50,650 nucleotides of DNA from Lewinellaceae bacterium (GCA_947459655.1 CANHEE010000007.1:1-50650), one strand, 5' to 3'. Positions 32,956 to 42,236 are shown, numbered from the stretch's first letter. Numbers and translations: made by a program. The notes: generated by a model from the sequence alone, not told the origin.

Positions 32956-33984
32956 TTAGCGTAGCGGTGCCAGCTTCGCCATGATTTTCCCGGCCATTTT
33001 TTGTGATGGGTTTTCAACCAGCAAGTAAAAAATATACGCAGCTGCAATGCTGAGCAGCACAGCTCCAAAAAGTCCCAGCGTCAGCAATCGCTCATCCTGG
33101 GTATGCTGACTGACCATCCCCATAAAAGACCATCCGACCGGTAGGTGTATCAGGTAAAGAGAATAGGATATGTTACCCAGCCATTTCCAGATGGGATGAT
33201 TGATGTTGAGATACTGAATGCAAATTCCAGCAAACAATACGGCTGCGGGACGGAGTATTTCATCAAATCGTTGATCGTACAGAACATAGCAATCAACCAG
33301 TAGCAGCAGCAGGAACTCCATATCAGTCCAAAACCCCCGGGATCGCTGGTAAATCAAAATGCCCGGTATAAATATAACCATGTAAAACAGCAGGTAATTG
33401 TTGTATTTCAGGTCATCGAGAAAATAGTTGATTCCGATGAAAGACCCGATTGTGAGTAATCTAATCCATTTTTTGTCGTTCATGAAAAGATGGTAAAGAA
33501 GACCAAACATTATATAAAACTGGAACTGAATCATGAGTGTCCAGAATAGGATCAGCAGCCAAGGCCGTCCGACAAATGGCGGAAGATAGAGGAAATGCCA
33601 AATGATATCCTGTAATTGAACCCAGAACGGTCTGCCTAGTCCGGGCATCAGTGACCCAATGTACTCCTGAAATACGCAGATGAAAACCGCCGCCATATAT
33701 GCAGGATGAAGCCTCAGAAACCTGTCCAGCATGTACTTGCCGAAGGTATTTAGTGACAGCAGGTAGTTTTTTCGGGCCAGAGACATGGGAACCAGGAAGC
33801 CTGTGATGACAAAGAAAACTTCTACTCCCAGGTGTCCCTCCTTGAAGATATTGTATACGGGATTTCCGCTGTGCAGGTAACCTGTAGCAAGGTGAAAAAT
33901 GCAGACGGAAATCGCTGCAACGGCACGAAGAAAATCAATGGAGCCGAAATGAACAGATGAAGAAGGATTTTTACCCATGGTCAT
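32956..33984 (-). CDS. Acyltransferase 3-family membrane protein
   Basis: The 342-residue protein has about ten membrane segments. It starts with the acyltransferase 3 signature: SIDFLRAVAAISVCIFHLATGY contains the conserved Arg and His, followed by GHLGVEVFFVITGFLV. This is the OafA/NodX-type family, which transfers acyl groups (often acetyl) to extracytoplasmic glycans such as O-antigen, capsule or peptidoglycan. It lies upstream of PBP1A with a 135-bp gap containing the PBP1A promoter. Its start codon is only a few bases past the terminator hairpin of the gene before it (see 33990-34028), and no separate promoter is evident. Confidence 0.88.
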   Translation of the reverse strand: MTMGKNPSSSVHFGSIDFLRAVAAISVCIFHLATGYLHSGNPVYNIFKEGHLGVEVFFVITGFLVPMSLARKNYLLSLNTFGKYMLDRFLRLHPAYMAAVFICVFQEYIGSLMPGLGRPFWVQLQDIIWHFLYLPPFVGRPWLLILFWTLMIQFQFYIMFGLLYHLFMNDKKWIRLLTIGSFIGINYFLDDLKYNNYLLFYMVIFIPGILIYQRSRGFWTDMEFLLLLLVDCYVLYDQRFDEILRPAAVLFAGICIQYLNINHPIWKWLGNISYSLYLIHLPVGWSFMGMVSQHTQDERLLTLGLFGAVLLSIAAAYIFYLLVENPSQKMAGKIMAKLAPLR

Positions 33985-33989
33985 AGTTG

Positions 33990-34028
33990 AAAAAAAACAT
34001 CCTGTATCTACTAAAGGTACAGGATGTT
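33990..34028 (-). terminator. Terminator after the T9SS type B gene
   Basis: A perfect 11-bp stem (AACATCCTGTA with TACAGGATGTT) has an 11-nt loop; on the minus strand it runs into eight T residues. It ends the 1232-residue gene, only 5 bp before the acyltransferase start codon. Confidence 0.85.
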
Positions 34029-34058
34029 GAATGGTTTTCTAAAATAGATCATATTTTT

Positions 34059-37000
34059 TTACCTAATAAGGGTGATATCGCCCTTTTGGCCCGGTAATGC
34101 ATTGCCATCAATGGTATATTCCAGGTAGTAGGCGTATACATCAGATGCAAGTTCCTCACCGTCGTTTTTGAACTTGCCGTTCCACCATGTCTTTTGATCC
34201 TTGTAAGAATACACCAGCGTACCCCATCTGTCGAAAATGAGCAGGTTGGTAACCTTTACACCATCCGGAATAAATGTCGGCTGGAAAAGTCCATTTCCGT
34301 CCTGTGCATTTGGAGAGAAAATGGTGGGAAATTTCACCTGACTGACTTTTAGGAAAATCATCGCAGTGGCCGTACAGCCATTTGCATCGGTTGCGGTAAC
34401 TGTGTATTTGGTGTCCGATGACGGAGAAAATTCAAAAGTATTGTTTCCCTTGTCTTTTACTGTAGAGGAAGGTGACCATGCAAAGGTCATCCCGCCTGTA
34501 GGACTGGTCTTGACGACAATTGTTTTCACCTGTCCGTTGACCATTGAGTCTCTGCTGGGCATATCGATTTTTACGGGACTTGGATTTGGACTAATGACAA
34601 TGTCCTCTTTTTTGTTTGTGCAGCCGTTTACATCTTTAACAACTACACTGAATGAGCCAGGTTTCAGTCCGGTTGCAGTTGCACCCTTCTGACCATTGGT
34701 CCACTCATAGGTGTACCCTGCGCCGATTGGAGAAGTGACGGTGGCTGTTCCATCAGATGCCTTATCGCATGAGCTGTTTGTGGTCGTCACACTGATGGTA
34801 AACTGTGCCGGATTGGACTCAATGACGACCTCTGCTGTACCTGAGCAGCCGTCGTTGTCAACAATTGTCACGGAGTACTTTCCTTCACAAAGCCCCTTGA
34901 TTTCTTGCGTGCTCATGCCATTGCTCCACTTGAAAGTGATTGGACTGGCCGGATTGGTCACAATCGCTTTGGCAGAGGCATCGCATTTTCCCGGACAGCT
35001 TTCGATAGATTTGGTAATGTCAATCTTGATATCTTTTTCTTTACTCACGAAAATGGTGGTGATTTTACTCGGACAACCCAGTGTCGTGAACGTAGTGTCT
35101 GTATATTTGCCAGGGGCAGTATATTTTTTTCCGTTGTATTCAAAAAAATCATTTTTACAAAGGTATCCATATACAAATGGTGGGTTCTCAACCTCCACCA
35201 CTTTGATTGTAACTTTGACAAGCGCACTGTCGCAGCCTTCAGGGTATTTTTTGAAGTGATCAAAAATCCCCGGACGGTCGTAGTAGACGCCATCAAAAGA
35301 TATTCCTTTTCCTTCGCAGATTTCAAATGTCTCCGATCCGGACTGCAGTTTAGGACGCACCGTCAGGTCAAGTGAAACGATGGAATCGCAAAGCCCCGGC
35401 CTAACGTAGGTTTTGGTCACCTTTACTGAGGAGTCGTACACTACATTGTCAAATTTGAAGGTTTCATTGAAACAAATGACTTTCACAATGTTGGTCTCTA
35501 CTTTGTCTTCGATACTTAAGGTAAGGGTGACTGTGCTATCGCAAGCCATGCCTGATTGCAGCCTTTTATAAGTATGTTTGTATACACCTGGTTTGCAAAG
35601 GATGGAGTCTCCAAACTTGTGACACTGTCCGTAGCAAATGGTCTTTGATGTGCGGATATCTGAATAGTCAGGAAGCACATTGAGATTCAGCCGCAGCAGA
35701 CTATCACATGCTTTGTTGACCTTGTATCTTTTCAGTAGGTAAAGTCCCGGTCTGCTATAGCCTTTTCCTTCAAAAAAGAATGTGTCGCCGTAGCAAACGT
35801 TTTCAAAACGAATAACGCCGGTTGGATCGGAAATACCTACCGTGAGGTTAAGGATACTGTCGCATCCTTTGGAGGAGTTCAGTTTAAGGATGTACAATCC
35901 CTGTTCGCTGAATTTCTGATTTCCGATTTTCAATGTATCTCCACGGCAAATGTCTCGCGTTTGAGAGGTAATGTTTTTGGGCAAAATATTCAGGTCTAGT
36001 ACCACAGTGCTGTCGCAACCGCTTTGACCGGTGAATACCTTTGAGTACGTGCCGGACTGAAAAAGGACCTTGTCTCCGAATTTGTATCCATCTTCAGGAC
36101 AGATGTTGGTTACCTTAATGTAGTTGACTACGTTTGGAAGAACTGTAAGATTTAACGTAACGGTGCTGTCACAGTTGTTTGCAGATTTTAGATTTGCAGT
36201 ATAATTTCCTGTTTCACAGTAGTCTATGTTGTTGAAGTTGTAGCATTTGCCGTAGCATACTGATCGGTCAATCGTTGTTTTTGAAGGAATTTTCCATAAA
36301 AAAGCACAGTAGCTCTGGTAGAATTTTCCGATACAGTCGAGATCAGAGCCATTTGCTACAACCTGCTTGCAGAATTTGTAGGACACTCCCGGAGTAAGTT
36401 TGTAAATGGGAGAAATTCCATTGACGTCGGTACATACAGGTACAAGCGGATTGGTACATAATCCTGAGACGTAGACCACATTTTTGCTTTGTGCAGCGAT
36501 AAATTCACAATTGCCATCTTTGTGCAGAACGTTGTCAAATGCCATCAGATCATCGCCCGGTACTGCAGTGTAGGTTGCACAGAACTCTGCCTTGTTTGAG
36601 CCGCCCAAAATTGGGATTTTACTTGGGGTGAGGTCAACACAGCCACTCACGTTGGGGTCTCCTTTGGCCTTGGTTAACGCAAAATTACCGGTTGTACTGT
36701 TCGGAAAAGGCGTTAGTCCTGTACAGCCTATTGAAGTAGAGCAATCACATGGTGTCTTGATTTTTGGACATTCCGGCGCATTGGGTTTTCTGTATACCAC
36801 TATTGAGTGCTTTCCGGTCGCATTGAAGTATGGCGGTGAAAATCCGTCAATGATGATATAATAGGTTCTGCCGACGGTTAACCCATCAGTGCTCAGTACG
36901 ATGTCGTCGTATTTGTTTTTTGCCCCGCCGCAGGCAGTAATTTCCCTAAGGTTGTTGCAATTTCCATCTACACTTTCAAGAATAGCAGCCTGAATCTCGT

Positions 37001-37757
37001 AGGAGTCGGTAGTGAGGTTTTTTACATAAACGTTTGCAGAGCAGGATTCCGCGACAAATTTATACCAGACATCATTGTTGGGTCCGCAGGTCGGGCCCGT
37101 ATAAATTTGTGGCTGCCAGTCTGCAGCATTGTAATTCTGACCGGTTACAGGATTTGATGTGGCATTGTTCTGTATAATCAGCGGAGTAGCACCGCACGGC
37201 TCATCGTTAGGATATGATTTTGTTATGCAAATTGAGCCTTCGAGATTCGTGTCGTTCGGTGTCGTGTTTGCTCGCATGAAACGGATATAGTACCTGCTGT
37301 TCTGATTTTCAGGAGTGAAGGTCGCCGTCGCGGTGGAATTGGTAAAGTTTATCACATCGTTTTCCTTGGTACAAACGACTGATTTATAATTTGCAGGAAC
37401 CGAGCAGTTTTTACCCTGTGGTAGCTCGTAAACTTCAACCCATGTCCAACGATTTCCTTTCTCAATGTAAACCAGATTGTACTGCTGTCCTGCAGTCATT
37501 CCGGTGATTTCAAGCCACGCGTCGCGATTGGAAACGCTGTTTCCACAGGCAGGCTGCACACCCAAAAAATTGCTGTAATTCATGGTGCCACCGCAACATA
37601 GTTCAATGTTTTGATTTACACATACACCGGGAACGGCATTTGCCAGAATTGCAGGTGCATCGCAGGGTTTGTCCGAAGGCATTTGTGCCTTGCAATCAGA
37701 AGACAATACCAGATGGCAGATCGCTGCCAAAAGCAGATAGCGTAGTTTGAAATACAT
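34059..37757 (-). CDS. Large surface protein with CHU_C (T9SS type B) domain
   Basis: The 1232-residue protein has a signal peptide (MYFKLRYLLLAAICHLVLSS). The N-terminal part (about 25-330) carries pre-peptidase-like domains (DKPCDAPAILANAVPG, NDVWYKFVAES). A central array (about 497-905) has eight units of 45-53 residues with the pattern CxGxxxxF...G.Y....CDSxxxLxLxV. Residues about 905-1065 are two SprB-type repeats (DASAKAIVTNPASPITFKWS, YTYEWTNGQKGATATGLKPG). A further PKD-like domain and the gliding-motility C-terminal domain follow (about 1145-1232: FPTIFSPNAQDGNG, FDRWGTLVYSYKD, DVYAYYLEYTIDG). The end directs type IX export. A role in adhesion or gliding is inferred from the family. 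Confidence 0.92.
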   Translation of the reverse strand: MYFKLRYLLLAAICHLVLSSDCKAQMPSDKPCDAPAILANAVPGVCVNQNIELCCGGTMNYSNFLGVQPACGNSVSNRDAWLEITGMTAGQQYNLVYIEKGNRWTWVEVYELPQGKNCSVPANYKSVVCTKENDVINFTNSTATATFTPENQNSRYYIRFMRANTTPNDTNLEGSICITKSYPNDEPCGATPLIIQNNATSNPVTGQNYNAADWQPQIYTGPTCGPNNDVWYKFVAESCSANVYVKNLTTDSYEIQAAILESVDGNCNNLREITACGGAKNKYDDIVLSTDGLTVGRTYYIIIDGFSPPYFNATGKHSIVVYRKPNAPECPKIKTPCDCSTSIGCTGLTPFPNSTTGNFALTKAKGDPNVSGCVDLTPSKIPILGGSNKAEFCATYTAVPGDDLMAFDNVLHKDGNCEFIAAQSKNVVYVSGLCTNPLVPVCTDVNGISPIYKLTPGVSYKFCKQVVANGSDLDCIGKFYQSYCAFLWKIPSKTTIDRSVCYGKCYNFNNIDYCETGNYTANLKSANNCDSTVTLNLTVLPNVVNYIKVTNICPEDGYKFGDKVLFQSGTYSKVFTGQSGCDSTVVLDLNILPKNITSQTRDICRGDTLKIGNQKFSEQGLYILKLNSSKGCDSILNLTVGISDPTGVIRFENVCYGDTFFFEGKGYSRPGLYLLKRYKVNKACDSLLRLNLNVLPDYSDIRTSKTICYGQCHKFGDSILCKPGVYKHTYKRLQSGMACDSTVTLTLSIEDKVETNIVKVICFNETFKFDNVVYDSSVKVTKTYVRPGLCDSIVSLDLTVRPKLQSGSETFEICEGKGISFDGVYYDRPGIFDHFKKYPEGCDSALVKVTIKVVEVENPPFVYGYLCKNDFFEYNGKKYTAPGKYTDTTFTTLGCPSKITTIFVSKEKDIKIDITKSIESCPGKCDASAKAIVTNPASPITFKWSNGMSTQEIKGLCEGKYSVTIVDNDGCSGTAEVVIESNPAQFTISVTTTNSSCDKASDGTATVTSPIGAGYTYEWTNGQKGATATGLKPGSFSVVVKDVNGCTNKKEDIVISPNPSPVKIDMPSRDSMVNGQVKTIVVKTSPTGGMTFAWSPSSTVKDKGNNTFEFSPSSDTKYTVTATDANGCTATAMIFLKVSQVKFPTIFSPNAQDGNGLFQPTFIPDGVKVTNLLIFDRWGTLVYSYKDQKTWWNGKFKNDGEELASDVYAYYLEYTIDGNALPGQKGDITLIR
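35035..36265 (-). repeat. Eight protein repeats with paired Cys and CDS motif
   Basis: Eight diverged units run along the protein. Each begins [IVL]C-x-[GEN] and ends in a CDS-type motif: NNCDSTVTL, SGCDSTVVL, KGCDSILNL, KACDSLLRL, MACDSTVTL, GLCDSIVSL, EGCDSALVK and LGCPSKITT. One disulfide per unit is likely. Confidence 0.8.
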
Positions 37758-37794
37758 AAATCAAAAAAATTGTACGGGGGTATCCAATGAAGTA

Positions 37795-37802
37795 CAAAAA
37801 TA
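37795..37802 (-). promoter_or_regulatory. Candidate -7 element for the T9SS type B gene
   Basis: On the minus strand this reads TATTTTTG, identical to the BatD-like gene element. The predicted leader is about 33 nt. No -33 element is evident. Confidence 0.45.
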
Positions 37803-37827
37803 CTTATTAAATTAAGAAATTGTGTTT

Positions 37828-39768
37828 TTAGTCCGTAAATATTCGCTGTATGCCAATCCTGAAGTAGGTGTCATACAATGGATAGTGAGGGGTTTGGTAG
37901 AACACCTTCCGTTTGTCCCAACTCCGGCTGATGTTTTCAACTTTAACAAACACCCTGCTGCTTTTGATTTTTGCACTGATGAAAGCATCTGTTGAAGGGA
38001 AAAAAGGTAGGGTGTTGCTGTCCTGCCAGTAGAATTGACCAATAAGAGGCTGATAGGCATCTCCAAGATAAGAAGAAGAATATCTCATTTCGACACCAAG
38101 TCTTGCGAGCATGGCTTTCTTTCTGAAAAGACTACCTTCAACATAAACACTATGTTTTCCGCTGAGCTGTGGGAGGCGTATCCGTTGATCGGTGCTGCGT
38201 TGAAAAGCAAGGAAATGGTCGCTACCGAAGTGTTTTATCTTCAGCTTTTCACTCAGCACCATTTGATAGACTCCAATCCCGGTGGTTACCTGTTCCGGAC
38301 TGAAATTCCGGTTGAAATAGATGTAGTTGTTCAAGAGTTGGTATCCTGCCTCGGCTTTGAAACCAATTTTTTGCATTGTCCAAGTTGCAGAAACGGCGGT
38401 TTCGAAAGTCTTCCGGAAATCATTTCTCCAGACTTCCCGCTGGGTGCTCACCAATCGCTGCTGAATATAGGTTGGCTGGTAGCGCTGCTGTATAAGTTTG
38501 CCTTCAAGAGTACCCCATGGTCCGATGTTGACAAGGATGTTTCCCTCCGCCTTGTATTCACCGGCGTTCGCGGGCAGAAGTCCGAGGTGAAAAAAAGTGT
38601 TGACCTGGAAGCCCTTTAGTGCTGCAAGCCCAATTTCTGCGAAAGCAAACATATTTTGTATCCGGGCACTCTGCTTGTCGTCAAAAACATATATATAACG
38701 GTGCATAAGTCCGGTTTCAAATCTGTTGCCGGCTTTGGAATTTTCGGTGTGGGAAATGCCGGACAATGAAATTCGGTTCTCCAGTGTTTGTGATCTGATG
38801 AACATACGCACACCACGGCTGTCGCTCAGCAGATTGCCCAAAAAGATGCTGTCGTTGAACTGTTGCGCTGCTGTTCGGTTGCTGAATTTTGCGGATGACT
38901 TGTACCGGTCGAAAATCAGGTTTGCCTGATGTGTGATTTGCAACTTATTGCTTCCGGTAGCTCCCCTTAGGAGGTATCGGCCAAATCGCCACTCAATGTT
39001 TCTGTTTGCATATTGCAATGCAAGCGGTTGACTCATTCTGGCAGGAATCGACTGTTTTCCGCCAACCAGCAGGGTGTCACTCACCCTTAGTGCATTGTCA
39101 TTAAGCAGTCCACCGTTGTCGTTTTGTTGAAATCCGTTGCTTGTAAATCCAAGGCTCCAGCGATAGTTGTTTTTCAATTGCGTCAGGGCGGCACCCCAAC
39201 AGGAATTAAGCGCACTTTGATTGATTAACTTGTAATTTCCTATGCTACTGCTGTTTATGCGGCTCCAGTTTAGACTAAAATAAATGTTTTTATTGAAATG
39301 TCCTCCGAACTCAAAATCCAGATTGCTGTCGTTCCCCATAGAGCGGAGCGTCCATTTCCCCTGCGAGAAAGGCCTGTTTCCGGTAAAAAAACGAAAGTCC
39401 CCGGGATTGAAAAAATAAACATCAAATTGGTGAAAACCCAGGTCAAACCCTATTCGCCGAGTAACCGGCCGAAAAATGGGTCTTGCGGCCGACCCAATAT
39501 ATCCAAGAGTGGCGTACTCATCATCCCGCTTCCTCACAGGTGTGTACTGGTGAAAATGATTATCCAGCGAAGTGTCCGAAAAGATCTTAATGCGTTCCGG
39601 ATTTTGAATGCCAAAATACCTGATCTGTGCTGTATCGGGCAATGAAATGGCCTTCCGACCCGTGTCAGCAGGTTCCTGAGGTTGACCCGGAATTTGGGAT
39701 AGCACAGGAATGATTGTAATGAACAGTACATTCAGCGTTAACAGTCCGGCTCTGAGCATAGAAATCAT
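37828..39768 (-). CDS. Putative outer-membrane porin (Porin_10 type)
   Basis: The 646-residue protein has a signal peptide (MISMLRAGLLTLNVLFITII, cleavage near VLSQI) and then alternating aromatic beta strands across the whole length, ending in an aromatic/basic strand TYFRIGIQRIFTD. The start and strand pattern fit the Bacteroidota putative porin family (DDEYATLGYIGSAARPIF, FDLGFHQFDVYFFNP, FRFFTGNRPFSQ). It should sit in the outer membrane; substrate and pore nature are unknown. It lies 53 bp downstream of the ytxJ gene on the same strand and 70 bp upstream of the T9SS type B gene, which has its own promoter. Confidence 0.85.
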   Translation of the reverse strand: MISMLRAGLLTLNVLFITIIPVLSQIPGQPQEPADTGRKAISLPDTAQIRYFGIQNPERIKIFSDTSLDNHFHQYTPVRKRDDEYATLGYIGSAARPIFRPVTRRIGFDLGFHQFDVYFFNPGDFRFFTGNRPFSQGKWTLRSMGNDSNLDFEFGGHFNKNIYFSLNWSRINSSSIGNYKLINQSALNSCWGAALTQLKNNYRWSLGFTSNGFQQNDNGGLLNDNALRVSDTLLVGGKQSIPARMSQPLALQYANRNIEWRFGRYLLRGATGSNKLQITHQANLIFDRYKSSAKFSNRTAAQQFNDSIFLGNLLSDSRGVRMFIRSQTLENRISLSGISHTENSKAGNRFETGLMHRYIYVFDDKQSARIQNMFAFAEIGLAALKGFQVNTFFHLGLLPANAGEYKAEGNILVNIGPWGTLEGKLIQQRYQPTYIQQRLVSTQREVWRNDFRKTFETAVSATWTMQKIGFKAEAGYQLLNNYIYFNRNFSPEQVTTGIGVYQMVLSEKLKIKHFGSDHFLAFQRSTDQRIRLPQLSGKHSVYVEGSLFRKKAMLARLGVEMRYSSSYLGDAYQPLIGQFYWQDSNTLPFFPSTDAFISAKIKSSRVFVKVENISRSWDKRKVFYQTPHYPLYDTYFRIGIQRIFTD

Positions 39769-39821
39769 CTGTGGAGTGGCTTTTGGAATGTCATCAGAGG
39801 AAAGTGGGTGCAGGTTTAATA

Positions 39822-40169
39822 CTAAACCATTCCCTCGGAAAGGGCTTCTTTCAATTCTTCGGTACTGATGTCGAGGTGAGAGTTGTCATAAACACATTCG
39901 CCTTTTGCAATCAACAATACCTGTGGCGACTCATGCTGTACCTGAAAAGTGTCCGCAATCATGAGTGACAGCGCCCTGCTGGCCTTGACATCGATGTAAT
40001 AGCATTCAGGGTTACTCGCTTCAAAATCCCATCCGGTTTCCAGTCTGTTCTTTGCAATGAGACTGATTGAGCAGGTGGTAGAATGCTTGAAAATCATACA
40101 GGGAACCTCAGCGGAACGGCTGATGAGATTCTGAAGTTGATTTTCCTGGCTCAGTATAATCCATTTCAT
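39822..40169 (-). CDS. ytxJ: Bacillithiol-system redox protein YtxJ
   Basis: The 115-residue protein has a monothiol thioredoxin/glutaredoxin-like fold. The likely active Cys33 sits in FKHSTTCSIS, the TxCxxS arrangement of YtxJ/BrxC proteins, which remove bacillithiol from oxidised proteins. A second Cys24 lies ten residues earlier. The cis-Pro region reads ESPQVLLIAKGECVY, and WDFEASNPECYYIDVKASRA is also typical of the family. Presence of YtxJ implies that the organism makes bacillithiol; the biosynthesis genes are not in this window. It may share a transcript with the porin gene downstream. Confidence 0.85.
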   Translation of the reverse strand: MKWIILSQENQLQNLISRSAEVPCMIFKHSTTCSISLIAKNRLETGWDFEASNPECYYIDVKASRALSLMIADTFQVQHESPQVLLIAKGECVYDNSHLDISTEELKEALSEGMV

Positions 40170-40188
40170 GGTTGAGAGGTGTCAATTT

Positions 40189-40232
40189 AAAAAGCGCCTA
40201 TAGTCGCGAATCACGAAGCTAAGGCGCTTTTT
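40189..40232. terminator. Bidirectional hairpin between the small lipoprotein and ytxJ
   Basis: An 11-bp perfect stem (AAAAAGCGCCT with AGGCGCTTTTT) has a loop containing a further TAG/CTA pairing. A- and T-rich arms make it usable in both directions. For the minus-strand lipoprotein gene it ends the transcript. Confidence 0.8.
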
Positions 40233-40268
40233 TCTTCATTAAATTATATGCTGAGGGAAATCAATAAA

Positions 40269-40382
40269 TTATCTGCTGATTTCGAAATTTGTCGGACATC
40301 CTACACCACGATTACAGGATGAAACCAATCCAACGCATGCCATTAATGATACGAAAATAAAAACCTTTTTCCAGGTATTCAT
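40269..40382 (-). CDS. Tiny lipoprotein, 37 residues
   Basis: The reading frame runs from ATG at 40382 to TAA at 40269 and encodes 37 residues. It begins MNTWKKVFIFVSLMAC and has a lipobox VSSC with the lipidated Cys23; the mature part is only 15 residues (NRGVGCPTNFEISR after the Cys), with a second cysteine at position 29. The signal has basic residues, a hydrophobic core and a correct lipobox, so I consider it a real gene. It has a candidate promoter upstream and a hairpin downstream, and so looks like an independent transcription unit. Short lipoproteins with a CP-containing tail occur in Bacteroidota, but I know no function for them. Confidence 0.75.
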   Translation of the reverse strand: MNTWKKVFIFVSLMACVGLVSSCNRGVGCPTNFEISR

Positions 40383-40471
40383 GGTAGATGAATTTTGCAG
40401 TGTTCGAAATTAATTTTATGTGATAGAAACGTACATTTACAGTGAATAGTATCCGCCGTTTCTATTTAGTG

Positions 40472-40502
40472 CAAAAATAAGCGCATTTTATCAAAATGCA
40501 AG
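40472..40502 (-). promoter_or_regulatory. Promoter of the tiny lipoprotein gene
   Basis: On the minus strand CTTG (40502-40499), a 19-bp spacer and TATTTTTG (40479-40472) form a good TTTG/TAnnTTTG-type promoter. The predicted leader is about 85 nt. Confidence 0.55.
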
Positions 40503-40620
40503 AGAATCAGTTGGTTTTTTAAATCTACCTCCCGAAATTTTGATGTAATGAACCTTTTCTGCTGCGCGCAGTTCATCAATACAATATGCTTTTCTCGTCA
40601 ACTTTAATTGCTACTTTTAC

Positions 40621-41037
40621 ATGTCACATATCAGTTTGCCTGATCTCAAAAAAGGTTTCAATGAGCACCCTACAATTGTTTATGATGGTGTTTGTATGCT
40701 CTGTAGCAGGTGGGTGCAATTTATTGTTCGCAACGATAAAAGGGGTTTGTTCCGATTCATACCCATGCAATCTGAAAAAGGGAAGTCGCTGTTGCTTTCT
40801 GCCACGACAGAAAAACTTCCTGATGCTGTTCTGCTGGTGGCAGAGGGGCGCTACTATTTTGCAAGTGATGCAGCCATTGAGGTGCTTTCACGGCTTGGGT
40901 GGCAATGGAGATGGGTACTGTTGATGAAAATATTTCCCCGAATACTCAGAGATGTTATCTACAGCATCATCGCCCGGAATAGGTACCGCTGGTTTGGAAA
41001 AAGCGACATCTGCATGCTTGTAGATCACGAAGGTTAA
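40621..41037 (+). CDS. DCC-family thiol-disulfide oxidoreductase-like protein (DUF393)
   Basis: The 138-residue protein has the family signature VYDGVCMLCSRWVQFIVRND, with the DxxCxxC motif near residues 22-28. Downstream are FRFIPMQSEKG and the typical SDAAIEVLSRLGWQW and RYRWFGKSD segments. Proteins of this family have a thioredoxin-like fold and are predicted to exchange thiols and disulfides; substrates are unknown. It converges with gcvT, 29 bp away. Upstream lies a TACTTTTA sequence too close to the ATG to be a clear promoter, so the promoter is unknown. Confidence 0.88.
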   Translation: MSHISLPDLKKGFNEHPTIVYDGVCMLCSRWVQFIVRNDKRGLFRFIPMQSEKGKSLLLSATTEKLPDAVLLVAEGRYYFASDAAIEVLSRLGWQWRWVLLMKIFPRILRDVIYSIIARNRYRWFGKSDICMLVDHEG

Positions 41038-41066
41038 AAAATTACAACAATGCGGTGGTGAAAAAA

Positions 41067-42176
41067 TCAATCTTTGTTGATGAAAGGAGGGTTTGTTACA
41101 GTCGCCTCAAATCTTTTTCCGCCGATAACAATGTTGATTTTAGTGCCCTCTTTGGTAAATGGCATCTTGACATAACCTAGTCCCACAGGCATATCAAGTG
41201 TAGGTGAGCTGGTTCCTGAGGTAACTTTTCCGATCTCATTTCCTTCCAGATCTTCAATCAGGTAATCGTGACGGGGAACTCTTCTTTCCTGAAGGGTGAA
41301 ACCTACAAGTTTGCGCTGAAGCCCTTCGGCTTTTTGTTTTCGAAGGTAATCACCATCGATAAAATCGCCCTTTTGAAGTTTGGTTATCCAACCCAATCCG
41401 GCTTCCAAAGGAGAGGTAGTGTCATCAATATCGTTGCCGTACAGGCAGAATCCCATTTCAAGTCTAAGGGTGTCGCGCGCACCGAGTCCGGCAGGTTTGA
41501 TATCTAGATGGGCTCCTGATTCGAATATGGCGTCCCATAGCCGAACCGTGAACTCTTCCGGGCAGTACAACTCAAATCCTCCCGCACCGGTATAGCCGGT
41601 TGCTGAAATCAGCACGTTATTGATGCCGGCCACCGACCCCTTGGTGAAGTTGTAGTAGCGAATAGCAGACAAGTCTACATCCGTTAGTTGCTGAAGGGCG
41701 GCTATGGCCTTCGGACCCTGTACAGCAAGCAATCCGGTATGTTCAGAAATATTAATCAGTCTGGTATCAAATGTGTTGTGGGCAGAAATCCAGTTCCAGT
41801 CTTTTTCGATATTGGATGCATTGACGACCAGCATAAACGCCTGCTCTCCCTCCGAACACATGTCGTCACCCAATCTGTACACCAGCAGGTCATCAACAAT
41901 CCCGCCCTTTCCGTTTGGCAGACATGAGTACTGTACATCGCCGTGCGCCAGTTTTGAAGCGTCGTTGGAAGTAACTTTCTGTACAAGATTCAGGGCCTCT
42001 TTGCCGCGGACGATAAATTCCCCCATGTGTGAAACATCAAAAACGCCTACACCTTGTCTTACAGCAAAGTGTTCTTCCTTGATACCCGAATAGGAGATGG
42101 GCATATTGTAGCCGGCGAATTCTGCCATTTTTGCCCCCAGGGCGATGTGCTTTTCAGTAAGTGGTGTCGATTTCAT
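41067..42176 (-). CDS. gcvT: Glycine cleavage system T protein (aminomethyltransferase)
   Basis: I prefer the start at 42176 ([16 protein letters not shown]), giving 369 residues. An ATG nine codons earlier (42203) is possible. The fold is that of the folate-dependent aminomethyltransferases: [59 protein letters not shown] and a C-terminal barrel with [10 protein letters not shown]. It transfers the methylene group from the H-protein aminomethyl intermediate to tetrahydrofolate. Its gene lies 60 bp (33 bp from the earlier start) downstream of tpiA, and the two are probably co-transcribed. The other gcv genes are not in this window. Confidence 0.95.
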   Translation of the reverse strand: MKSTPLTEKHIALGAKMAEFAGYNMPISYSGIKEEHFAVRQGVGVFDVSHMGEFIVRGKEALNLVQKVTSNDASKLAHGDVQYSCLPNGKGGIVDDLLVYRLGDDMCSEGEQAFMLVVNASNIEKDWNWISAHNTFDTRLINISEHTGLLAVQGPKAIAALQQLTDVDLSAIRYYNFTKGSVAGINNVLISATGYTGAGGFELYCPEEFTVRLWDAIFESGAHLDIKPAGLGARDTLRLEMGFCLYGNDIDDTTSPLEAGLGWITKLQKGDFIDGDYLRKQKAEGLQRKLVGFTLQERRVPRHDYLIEDLEGNEIGKVTSGTSSPTLDMPVGLGYVKMPFTKEGTKINIVIGGKRFEATVTNPPFINKD

Positions 42177-42236
42177 CTTATTTTTTTGAGCGCTGTGGCG
42201 CATGTTTTTTCAAGATATTGAATTGCCGTGTCTTTC

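Noticed and set aside
34711-35259. 182-codon plus-strand frame inside the T9SS type B gene
   Set aside because: It is antisense to well-defined SprB and Cys-CDS repeats and has no features of its own.
40548-40576. Inverted repeat ATGAAC/GTTCAT around a GC-rich palindrome before the DCC gene
   Set aside because: Short arms and a poorly fitting loop; no match to a known operator and no T-run for termination.
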